Positions 1 through 6,897 of a stretch of DNA of 46,498 nt are shown here, piece after piece. This DNA comes from Promethearchaeota archaeon. GTDB lineage: Archaea; Asgardarchaeota; Lokiarchaeia; Sigyniarchaeales; SOKP01. Below the pieces are notes generated by a model that searched no databases, was not told the origin of the DNA, and saw only the letters and a program-made list of their open reading frames with translations. Every line of letters starts with the position of its first letter. Position 1 is the first letter of the stretch. The position numbers and the translations under genes are program-made. The stretch is taken from positions 1 to 46,498 of the forward strand of contig JAUVXW010000036.1 of assembly GCA_030603385.1 (NCBI GenBank). The letters are read 5' to 3'.

Positions 1-273
1 ATAAAAATAAAAATAGTTGAAATCCCTTGGAGATCAAAGGAAGGGAGAGTAAAGGATATGATGATTAGAAAGGCTAAAACAATGGGAGCAAACGCAATTA
101 TAAATTTTATTAATAGGGGACAGGGATTTTGGGCCATAAGAACTACTTATTCAAGGCTCGCGGTTATTGCAGAAGATATCAGAAAATATTGGCAAGGACA
201 AAAATGTAGTTATTGTGGTAAGCGGATAAAGGTTACCGATTATTTCTGTGGATCTTGTGGTTCTAAACAATAA
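1..273 (+). CDS. C-terminal part of a zinc-ribbon protein (5' end outside window)
   Basis: The reading frame is open from the first base, so the gene very likely starts upstream; an internal ATG at 58 would give only 71 residues. The visible part has a stretch around AKTMGANAIINF, which recalls small domains where a conserved GANA segment ends a beta strand, followed by an amphipathic segment. It ends in a four-cysteine zinc ribbon: CSYC, then 12 residues later CGSC. Such C-terminal ribbons are common on small archaeal proteins of unknown role. I do not recognise the family. A T-rich stretch follows the stop. Confidence 0.6.
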   Translation: MKIKIVEIPWRSKEGRVKDMMIRKAKTMGANAIINFINRGQGFWAIRTTYSRLAVIAEDIRKYWQGQKCSYCGKRIKVTDYFCGSCGSKQ

Positions 274-296
274 TTTTTTTTCTTGAATTTTGAAAA

Positions 297-569
297 TTAT
301 CGGTTCCTTTCACATCTGAGTTCACTCAACCCTTTCAATTCAGAAATATTGTTCCCACTTAAATCTAAATACTGAAGGTCTCTAAGCTCTAAGAGCCCCT
401 CAACTTCATCGATGCTATTAATTCCCAGATCTCGAAGTTGTAAATACTTTAATTGAACTCTCTCAGAACCATAACGCTGATAAATTGTAGAAACTTCAAA
501 TTTTTTGCCCTTGTAAATAACACCACTCATACATATTATATGGAAAACCACAAATTTAAACTTTTTCAC
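297..569 (-). CDS. short leucine-rich-repeat protein
   Basis: About two leucine-rich repeats are visible (LQYLDLSGNNISELKGL, preceded by a repeat around LGINSIDEVEGL), which would form a short curved protein-binding surface. The first 13 residues are hydrophobic and unlike the rest; the in-frame ATG at codon 14 (MSGVIYKGKKF) is a more natural start. LRR proteins are abundant in Lokiarchaeia and usually have many more repeats. This one ends abruptly, so it may be a small adaptor or the degraded remains of a longer gene. It is transcribed divergently from the membrane gene at 653. Confidence 0.5.
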   Translation of the reverse strand: MKKFKFVVFHIICMSGVIYKGKKFEVSTIYQRYGSERVQLKYLQLRDLGINSIDEVEGLLELRDLQYLDLSGNNISELKGLSELRCERNR

Positions 570-652
570 TCTCTAGGTTTATTAATTTGCCCAAACCTTT
601 TTTAATTATAAAATTTTTTCTTTAAATAGATTTGCTTGAATAATTAAAAGAC

Positions 653-1225
653 ATGCCAGTAATCAATAAACTAATATCAAGATTTAAAAAGTTAAAAACT
701 TCAAGAAAAGTCAGCATAGCATTATTCAGCGCCTTCATTATTTTCGCTCAAATTACCTCCATTCTCTGTGCCATTAGTATCCTCAATTTCTCCCAATTAC
801 TTTCCAACATAAAGATCCCCTCTGGATATACATACCTAAATTTAGACATCTATACACCTGAGGATATGGCTGTAGAGGTTCCATATGAAATAAAGAATCC
901 AGGTATCTATGACTTGACTAATATTAAAATTAGCTTAGCTCTTCGACTGAATTATATAAATGCATCTAACCATGCGAATATTACTTCACTAATCTTCTCA
1001 AAAATAAGCTTAATAGGACGTTGTAAGGCTTTCTCTAAATTAATTGACTATTTTAATGGTACGTTTGCTGACTTTATCATTCCACCTCTAATAGATTTCT
1101 TTGATAATGCTGATGAGTTTGAAATGGTAAATTACCTAATAGATATCGAATTTAACGCTGAATACTTTTACGGATTAATAAAGTTTCATTTTGCGGAGTA
1201 TAATCTAAATCTATTTGAAATATAA
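653..1225 (+). CDS. membrane-anchored protein of unknown function
   Basis: This 190-residue protein has a basic N-terminus and one hydrophobic segment at about residues 20-45, then a region likely to lie outside the cell. That region has a beta-rich stretch around residues 65-105 with the flavour of an LEA14- or Ig-like sandwich (YEIKNPGIYDLTNIKISLAL). Two Asn-X-Ser/Thr sites (NAS, NIT) fit an extracellular location. An A/T-rich TATA-like stretch lies about 30-50 bases before the ATG. The 3' end overlaps the next gene, so the two are probably co-transcribed and may work together. The family is not recognised. Confidence 0.6.
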   Translation: MPVINKLISRFKKLKTSRKVSIALFSAFIIFAQITSILCAISILNFSQLLSNIKIPSGYTYLNLDIYTPEDMAVEVPYEIKNPGIYDLTNIKISLALRLNYINASNHANITSLIFSKISLIGRCKAFSKLIDYFNGTFADFIIPPLIDFFDNADEFEMVNYLIDIEFNAEYFYGLIKFHFAEYNLNLFEI

Positions 1226-1745
1226 AAAGGTGGGTGAAATTAAATTAAACTTTAGTAAAAATAATATTATACAAATAGTTCTTACCAGTCTTACCTTCAT
1301 TCTTACAATAATTCTTCCTATATTCGGTTATTTTCAGTTTAATATATCAAATGAAAAATATTTAGAAAATTTTCAAGAAAGATATAATCTCGTGTTTATC
1401 GGAACCATTATAAGCGGAGTCATTCTAACTTTCCTTAGATTTTATATGTATCGTTTTTCTCAATATACAATAAAACGCGGATTTTTAAATCTATTAAACT
1501 CGATTTTTTTCGTCTTATTTTTAAGTATAACCGCCCAACTAGGGAAAATCAATATTAAAATGGAAAACTTTAACCTAGATTTAAACTTAATAGGAGTCTT
1601 TGTATTTCTTATTATTGTATGGTCTCTATTTATAATTAAAAATTTGTATGACCTTTACGACTTCAAAAAAAACCGGATATATTATGAAACTCTCGTTAGA
1701 AGCAAAAAGGTTTTGAGCAAATCAACACCGAAACGCAACCCATAA
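1215..1745 (+). CDS. small polytopic membrane protein
   Basis: This 176-residue protein has four likely transmembrane helices (roughly residues 15-40, 55-80, 90-110 and 120-145) and a basic C-terminal tail. The start is uncertain. The TTG at 1215 lies inside the end of the previous gene, overlapping it by 11 bases. An AAGGTGGG motif just after it looks like a ribosome binding site for a slightly later non-ATG start. The overlap suggests coupled translation with the upstream membrane-anchored protein. No family is recognised and no catalytic motif is visible. Confidence 0.55.
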   Translation: MKYKKVGEIKLNFSKNNIIQIVLTSLTFILTIILPIFGYFQFNISNEKYLENFQERYNLVFIGTIISGVILTFLRFYMYRFSQYTIKRGFLNLLNSIFFVLFLSITAQLGKINIKMENFNLDLNLIGVFVFLIIVWSLFIIKNLYDLYDFKKNRIYYETLVRSKKVLSKSTPKRNP

Positions 1746-1934
1746 TATTTTTTTAAAGTCGATCTACGCACATTTTCGATCGATATTTTTGGTAGTAACT
1801 GTTTTTTATCTATTTAATAAAATCAATACACATTAATACACAACTTAATAAACCATACCTAGAAGTGCTCTTCTCACTATCTATACATTTTTAATATCAA
1901 TTTATACACAACAAAAACACAACATTTAAATATG

Positions 1935-1953
1935 ATACACACTAATTGTGTAT
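1935..1953. promoter_or_regulatory. palindromic candidate operator (ATACACA-N5-TGTGTAT)
   Basis: Seven bases are perfectly inverted around a five-base spacer, the typical size of a dimeric repressor site. Three further direct TACACA copies lie within 110 bases upstream. No promoter has been measured. The call rests only on symmetry and clustering in front of the bactofilin genes. Confidence 0.35.
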
Positions 1954-2171
1954 TAAGAAACACTAAAAAAAAAGATGATAAAAAAAAATGAATAAAAAAA
2001 GATTGGACTGGAAGGAGTTAATAATTATCAAAAATATGTACTACGTTCAAAGATTTTAATAACTACAAATTTTTTTCTATTTTTTATTTATATTCACGAT
2101 AATCAAAATTATGGAATTATTACTCACAAAAAACAAAAAACAAAAAATAATAATAAAATTGGAGGTAAAAT

Positions 2172-2276
2172 ATGATGAAAATGAAAATAACGAATGGTTA
2201 TGAAGATTTAGAGTATGTAAAAAGCAAGATATCTTCCCAATTATTATTTAGGGATAGTATTTTATTTTTATATTAA
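2172..2276 (+). CDS. 34-residue small protein with strong ribosome binding site
   Basis: A GGAGGT motif at 2161-2166 sits five bases before an ATG ATG start, as good a ribosome binding site as that of the bactofilin gene 50 bases downstream. The peptide begins MMKMKITNGYEDLEYVKSKI and ends in a hydrophobic stretch (ILFLY). It has no recognisable domain. It could be a genuine small protein, a leader peptide for the operon, or the surviving start of a decayed gene; I cannot choose between these. Confidence 0.4.
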   Translation: MMKMKITNGYEDLEYVKSKISSQLLFRDSILFLY

Positions 2277-2325
2277 AAATCAAAACAAGATTTTTTTTTA
2301 TTTAAAAAATAGGAGGCAAAAAATA

Positions 2326-3015
2326 ATGAAAATTTCTGGATCAGGAAGGCTTTCTGAGGGAATAATTAATGATGAATTACGTGTTTCAGGCTCAGCTAGA
2401 ATCGACGGGAATTTTGAATGTAATGGATTTCGGTCTTCTGGTTCTTTAAGGGGTTCGGGAAATTTGACTGTTCATGGAGATGTTAGGAGTTCTGGATCAT
2501 TTAGACTTATTGGATCTCTTTATGGAGATGGTAATGCAAGATCATCTGGCTCAGCGTCAGTAGGAGGGGAGCTTCTAATAAGGGGCGCACTAGTAAGTTC
2601 AGGTTCTTTAAAAGTAGGTAAGAAAGTTGAGGCCCTTGAAGGTATTAGATCATCAGGCTCAGCAAGAATTCAAGGAGATATTTTTTCCCAAAAAAGAATT
2701 GATATTGAGGGTTCGGCTACGATTGATGGAAATATCAAGGGAGATGATATTTTTATCGGAACGAACCTATTACGGGTTAGAAGGTTAATTAAACAGCGAT
2801 TTAAAGTACATGGCAGCCTTTTCGCAACAAGTAAAGTTGATATTACCGGAACATATGTCGCTGGAGATGTGAGAGGACGAGATGTGATAATTGGTCGGGG
2901 AACGGAGATCTTAGGCGCAGTTTATTACATTGACAGTATAGAAGTCCATAGACAAGCTACTTTATCTAATGAACCTATTCAAATTGAGGTAGAAGAAAAA
3001 CAATATAAAGATTAA
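2326..3015 (+). CDS. bactofilin-family (polymer-forming) protein
   Basis: The 229 residues are built from short repeats, about one per 18-22 residues, that centre on SGS or SSGS (RSSGSLRGSGNLTVHGDV, RSSGSFRLIGSLYGDG and so on). This is the right-handed beta-helix signature of bactofilins (DUF583), which self-assemble into filaments without nucleotide and serve as cytoskeletal or membrane-associated scaffolds. The start ATG follows GGAGGC by nine bases. No membrane helix is present, so it is cytosolic or peripheral. The next gene begins 26 bases downstream with its own strong ribosome site and is probably a functional partner. Confidence 0.85.
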   Translation: MKISGSGRLSEGIINDELRVSGSARIDGNFECNGFRSSGSLRGSGNLTVHGDVRSSGSFRLIGSLYGDGNARSSGSASVGGELLIRGALVSSGSLKVGKKVEALEGIRSSGSARIQGDIFSQKRIDIEGSATIDGNIKGDDIFIGTNLLRVRRLIKQRFKVHGSLFATSKVDITGTYVAGDVRGRDVIIGRGTEILGAVYYIDSIEVHRQATLSNEPIQIEVEEKQYKD

Positions 3016-3041
3016 TTATAAAATAAGAAGGAGGGATTAAA

Positions 3042-3977
3042 GTGTCAAATGAAAAAGAAAGAAATGAAGAAAATGAAGATTATGAGGGAGACGCTGAGAA
3101 GATAAAATGGGAGTTAAATGAGATCCGAGATGATCTTATGGATGAATTAGATGATTTGCATGACGGATTTCGAGATGAGATTGAAGATTTAATTGATGAA
3201 AGCGAGGAAGTAAAAGATGAATTAAAAGAGGAATTAGAAGAACTTGAGGACGAGAGAGAATCTTTGTTGAACGAAATTGGAGATGTAAGGGAAGGATTAG
3301 AAGATTTAGGAGATAATGCAAAGGAAAGGATTGAAAAAACCAAAGAGAAGCTCGAAAATTTAACAGAAAAGGTTCATAAATATGAAAATAAGTTAAGAGA
3401 AAAAGTAAGAAAAAAGCTCGAAAAAGCAAGAAAAAAAGCAGTTAAGCGAATAAATATTTCTGTCGATCCTGAGATGAGTGACGAATGGAAAGATTGGGCA
3501 GAAGGACTAGGTGCTTCAGTTTCAGAATTGGTTAGAAAATCAATGAAATTTGTTAAGAATAACATTGGTGATATAGCAAAACTAGAGCAGTGGGGGCGTA
3601 AAATGGAAAAAATGGGAGAAAAGATTGAAAAATCAGTAAAAGAATCAGGAATAGAAGAGTTAGGTGAGAAAATTGAAGCTCAATTTGGGAAAGGAAAAAT
3701 TAAACCTAAAATAAAAGTGCACGTTGAACAAACGGCAGATAAAGAGAAAATAAAGAAACGTATTCAGGGATTAATTACGCTTAATCAAAAATCAAAATCA
3801 ATTCCAATTGATAAATTAGCCCAAGCACTAAGAATCTCCAAAGATGAGGCAGAAAATATTATTTATGAATTAGCCGGAGGAGATATTAAGGGTGAATTGG
3901 AAGAAGGAGTGTTTAGATTTACAAATCCTACTGAAGAAGTTATTCAAAAGCTTTTTGAAATGATAGATAATATGTAA
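3042..3977 (+). CDS. coiled-coil protein with ribbon-helix-helix and winged-helix-like domains
   Basis: The start is GTG, placed by AGGAGGG at 3029-3035. Residues 20-135 are a highly charged heptad-rich coiled coil, acidic at first and then basic. Residues 136-170 (RINISVDPEMSDEWKDWAEG and following SVSELVRKS) match the ribbon-helix-helix DNA-binding fold. A second coiled coil follows, and residues 234-300 look like a winged helix (DKLAQALRISKDEAENIIYEL). Both ends of the coil thus carry domains typical of DNA binding, although either could also be a dimerisation module. It lies in an operon with bactofilin, so a link between a filament and DNA is possible. Medium certainty on the domains; the function is unknown. 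Confidence 0.7.
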   Translation: MSNEKERNEENEDYEGDAEKIKWELNEIRDDLMDELDDLHDGFRDEIEDLIDESEEVKDELKEELEELEDERESLLNEIGDVREGLEDLGDNAKERIEKTKEKLENLTEKVHKYENKLREKVRKKLEKARKKAVKRINISVDPEMSDEWKDWAEGLGASVSELVRKSMKFVKNNIGDIAKLEQWGRKMEKMGEKIEKSVKESGIEELGEKIEAQFGKGKIKPKIKVHVEQTADKEKIKKRIQGLITLNQKSKSIPIDKLAQALRISKDEAENIIYELAGGDIKGELEEGVFRFTNPTEEVIQKLFEMIDNM

Positions 3978-4009
3978 AAAGTATTTAAAATAAGGAAATT
4001 AGGATATTG

Positions 4010-5272
4010 ATGGAAGAATTCGCAAATAATAAGACGTTTAAATCGTATTTAGTGTTTTGGAGCGGGCAATTATTTTCTTTGCTTGGTTCAATGGTAGTTT
4101 TTTTTGTACTAATGTATTGGATTGCGGATGTTTTTAGAGATCCCATGTTGCTCGCCCTGGCTTCATTTTTATTTATACTGGTGATGACAATTTGTATGCC
4201 AATAGCGGGAGTCTTAGCCGATAGAGTTAATCGAAAAATGCTGATTGTAGTTGTAGATTCATTGCAAGCTTTTGCAACATTTATATTAATCCTAATATTT
4301 CAATTTGGAGTTGTAAATATTTGGATTGTATATATATTTATCAGTCTTCGCAGTATGTTTCAAGCATTTCATACACCAACTGTGAATGCAATTATTCCTT
4401 CGATGGTTCCAAAAGACAAATTATCACGGATCAACGGAGTTAACTTCTTATTTACAGGTGTTGTTCAACTTCTTGCGCCGTTTTTAGGTGCCACATTATT
4501 ATTATTAATGCCAGTATACATGATTCTCTGGGTAGACGTCATCACGTTCTTTATAGCATTGATACCGCTGTTAATGATAAGCATACCTTCAGTTAAAGAT
4601 ATAAGCAAAGCAATGAATCAAAATGAACCCATTGAAAAACGATCATTTATGCTAGATTTTAAACTTGGACTAAAAACATTGAAAATTATACCTGGACTTA
4701 TGATAATAATAATTTTATCGATGCTACTTAACTTCTTATTAAGACCTTTAGATACACTTATGCCATTATTTATCATTGAAGATCATGGAGGAACAGTGGG
4801 ACATTTAGCATTTGTACAAATGACTTTTACAGGTGGCATAATTCTTGGTGCGATAGTGACTTTAGTAAAGAAAAATTGGAATAATAAGATTAGAATTATT
4901 TTTATTACCATAGTCATTGCATTGATGGGATATTTAATCTTCTCGATTGCTCCTAAAGGTTCATTTATCATATTAGGATTAGGCGGTGCTATCTTAGGTT
5001 TCAATTTACCTATAATGAACTCCCTTTATCAAACGTTTGTACAAACTACTGTGCCATACGATAAAATAGGGAAAGTATCTTCTATTGATCATGCGTTGTC
5101 TTCAGCAATATCACCAATCGGCTCATTGATTTCAGGACCGTTAGCCTTGCTATTAGGCATTCCCCTACTACTTTTCCTATGTGCACTGATTGGTATTCTA
5201 TTGACAATTGGTATTTGGAGTTTTACAGGCATTAGGAAAGTAGATATGGATAGTAAGAGCGCATTCGAATAA
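4010..5272 (+). CDS. MFS exporter, MFS_3/DHA3 (macrolide-efflux/EntS-like) type
   Basis: About 420 residues with twelve hydrophobic helices and the MFS loop motif between helices 2 and 3 (GVLADRVNRKMLIVV). The N-terminus (FKSYLVFWSGQLFSLLGS) is typical of the MFS_3 group, which includes MefA macrolide exporters and the enterobactin exporter EntS. It probably exports a hydrophobic small molecule by proton antiport; the substrate cannot be told. ATG 4010 follows AGGA at 4001, and a TTG just before it at 4007 is in frame. It follows the bactofilin and coiled-coil genes by 32 bases on the same strand. Confidence 0.8.
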   Translation: MEEFANNKTFKSYLVFWSGQLFSLLGSMVVFFVLMYWIADVFRDPMLLALASFLFILVMTICMPIAGVLADRVNRKMLIVVVDSLQAFATFILILIFQFGVVNIWIVYIFISLRSMFQAFHTPTVNAIIPSMVPKDKLSRINGVNFLFTGVVQLLAPFLGATLLLLMPVYMILWVDVITFFIALIPLLMISIPSVKDISKAMNQNEPIEKRSFMLDFKLGLKTLKIIPGLMIIIILSMLLNFLLRPLDTLMPLFIIEDHGGTVGHLAFVQMTFTGGIILGAIVTLVKKNWNNKIRIIFITIVIALMGYLIFSIAPKGSFIILGLGGAILGFNLPIMNSLYQTFVQTTVPYDKIGKVSSIDHALSSAISPIGSLISGPLALLLGIPLLLFLCALIGILLTIGIWSFTGIRKVDMDSKSAFE

Positions 5273-5301
5273 ATTAATGGTAAAATCGAGAGTATAAGTG
5301 T

Positions 5302-5400
5302 TCGATTTGGACTCTTACAAATATTAGGAAAGTAGATTTTGATAATGTTACGGAAAATAGAGAAAAAATAAATGAAAAAATAAATAGTACAATTAATTAA
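5302..5400 (+). pseudogene. relic of the C-terminus of a second MFS gene
   Basis: Read from 5302, the frame gives SIWTLTNIRKVDFDN and so on to a stop at 5398. The end of the neighbouring intact MFS protein reads GIWSFTGIRKVDMDS. The DNA also matches over about 40 bases, including an identical ATTAGGAAAGTAGAT block. I see no upstream part of this second copy and no start codon. It looks like what remains of a tandem MFS duplicate after deletion. Confidence 0.6.
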
Positions 5401-5414
5401 TTCGAATTAAAATT

Positions 5415-6242
5415 TTATTTGTTCTTATAAAAATTCAACCACGTATTTACGGTCATATTTTTGCGCCCTTCATCAGGTTCTCCAAAAACATCTGGAACAG
5501 AAACTTTTGCTGCATCAAGATTGTCATTTATTGCATCTTTTATTATATTCCTTAGATCTTTGTAAAACTTAATATGCCTTTCTAATGAGTCTGCTCCTTT
5601 TAAAATTGGTCCATGCCCAGGAATATAGATGTCTGCCTTAATATTCTTCATTTTTTCTAATGCTTCAATCAGAAGTTCAGGGTTACAGGTAGGATCTCCA
5701 GCGTAAGGAAATGTATTCTCAAATATCAAATCACCTGTAAAAGCAACTTTCTCATGTGGAAAGGAGATGAAGCTGGAACCAGCAGTATGTCCTCCTGTGT
5801 GGAAAATCTCTATATATAAATCGTCATCTTGGATGATTAATTTATCTGTAAATAGAAGAGTAGGAACGATATACTCAATACCTTCGCTAATTGGACCTTC
5901 CTTAGCCAAATCCTTAATAAAAACTTGATAACGAGATTTAGTTTCGCTATTCAACATAATCTTTGAAGTCAATTCACTACTTAAAACACACACGTCTTTA
6001 AAGGGTTTAATTCCAAAAATGTGATCTCCATGATAATGAGTTATCACTAAATATTCAACTGGAATACCAAATTTATTCTCTAGATTCTTGCGTAAGATCT
6101 CTCCAGTTTTTACATACATAGTACTATCTATTGCAATACAGAAATTTCGTAAGGCAATCCCTCCTGCATTACCACGACCCTCTCCTGTAGTATTAGCTAC
6201 TGTATGAGGTGTGATAGATTCTAAATCATATGAAATATTCAT
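5415..6242 (-). CDS. metallo-beta-lactamase-fold hydrolase
   Basis: 275 residues, ATG start. The zinc ligands are all present: H69-X-H71-X-D73-H74 (THYHGDH), H152 within HTGGHTAGS, D171 in AFTGDLIF and H210 in YIPGHGP. This is the arrangement of the beta-lactamase / quinoprotein-relay-like branch (SoxH and similar) rather than RNase Z or beta-CASP nucleases. It probably hydrolyses a thioester, lactone or lactam in the cytosol, as no signal peptide is seen. It is convergent with the MFS relic and follows the AN1 gene on the same strand; no pathway link is evident. Confidence 0.8.
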   Translation of the reverse strand: MNISYDLESITPHTVANTTGEGRGNAGGIALRNFCIAIDSTMYVKTGEILRKNLENKFGIPVEYLVITHYHGDHIFGIKPFKDVCVLSSELTSKIMLNSETKSRYQVFIKDLAKEGPISEGIEYIVPTLLFTDKLIIQDDDLYIEIFHTGGHTAGSSFISFPHEKVAFTGDLIFENTFPYAGDPTCNPELLIEALEKMKNIKADIYIPGHGPILKGADSLERHIKFYKDLRNIIKDAINDNLDAAKVSVPDVFGEPDEGRKNMTVNTWLNFYKNK

Positions 6243-6311
6243 AAAATTTCAACTTAGAAGTTTTAAGTTCTAAAAATTATTTAATATTATATATTTTTTC
6301 TATTACTCGTC

Positions 6312-6824
6312 TTATGATGTGGATTTATTATCATTTTTACGAATCCACTTTAAAATAGTTTTAGATTTTTTTGGAAAAATATTTTTTATTACATCTATTG
6401 CGGTTTTTCTCACAATAGGATTGTCATCTGAAAGAATACAACTCTCAAGAGTATTAAAGACAAAATCATTTTTTAGCTCCAATACTTTAAAAGCCTGAAT
6501 GCTAATTCTACGAGTATCAATATCATCGCTGTTTTCTATAAAATAAATTAAAAGTTCTGTTGCTTCCAAATTATTCATTTGTTTAGTAGTGACATAGTCA
6601 TAAATCTTTGCTACTGTCAAATCTTTATTCATAAAATCAAGAGCATCTTGGTAAAGCACATCTAACTTATTTAATGAAACTTCAATTTCAGATGATTTTC
6701 TCAGATCAAAGGGACAATCATGATTTTCAGGTATTCGATGTTTACTACAGAATATCATTCCGCAAAATGTACATCTATATGGTATATCATCTATCTTTTC
6801 ATTACAAAAATAGCAGATTGACAA
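6312..6824 (-). CDS. AN1-type zinc finger protein with HEAT-like helices
   Basis: Residues 4-37 form an AN1 zinc finger: C4, C7, C18, C21, C26, H29, H35 and C37, with the usual CGMIFCSKHR core. AN1 fingers in eukaryotes occur on ubiquitin- and proteasome-associated proteins, and archaea carry simpler versions. The rest (about 60-165) consists of amphipathic helical pairs such as NPIVRKTAIDVIKNIF, which resemble HEAT repeats and suggest a protein-binding scaffold. The start is TTG at 6824. It stands between the glycyl radical enzyme and the metallo-hydrolase on the same strand. The role is unknown. Confidence 0.75.
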   Translation of the reverse strand: MSICYFCNEKIDDIPYRCTFCGMIFCSKHRIPENHDCPFDLRKSSEIEVSLNKLDVLYQDALDFMNKDLTVAKIYDYVTTKQMNNLEATELLIYFIENSDDIDTRRISIQAFKVLELKNDFVFNTLESCILSDDNPIVRKTAIDVIKNIFPKKSKTILKWIRKNDNKSTS

Positions 6825-6897
6825 GGTTAATGAATTATATTTTACTAATTTTACTAGGTATTAATTTGATTTTATTGATTTAAACTCTTCTGATAGT

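Larger units (their letters stand above)
1746..2325. other. 580-base intergenic region with repeated TACACA boxes
   Basis: This is the longest stretch without a convincing gene. It is very A/T-rich with long A runs. The hexamer TACACA occurs at 1827, 1837, 1905 and 1936, and its inverse TGTGTA at 1947. The last two form a palindrome, ATACACA-5 nt-TGTGTAT (1935-1953). The region also holds a 23-codon ORF at 1988 with no good ribosome site, and the 34-codon ORF listed separately. I read it as the regulatory region of the bactofilin operon. Confidence 0.45.

Noticed and set aside
1988..2059. A 23-codon ORF (MNKKRLDWKELIII...)
   Set aside because: No ribosome binding site and no supporting context; chance ORFs of this size are expected here.
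3080..3565. Antisense ORFs opposite the coiled-coil gene, rich in Ser or Leu
   Set aside because: They are the mirror of Glu/Lys-rich codons of the real gene; no ribosome sites and low-complexity composition.
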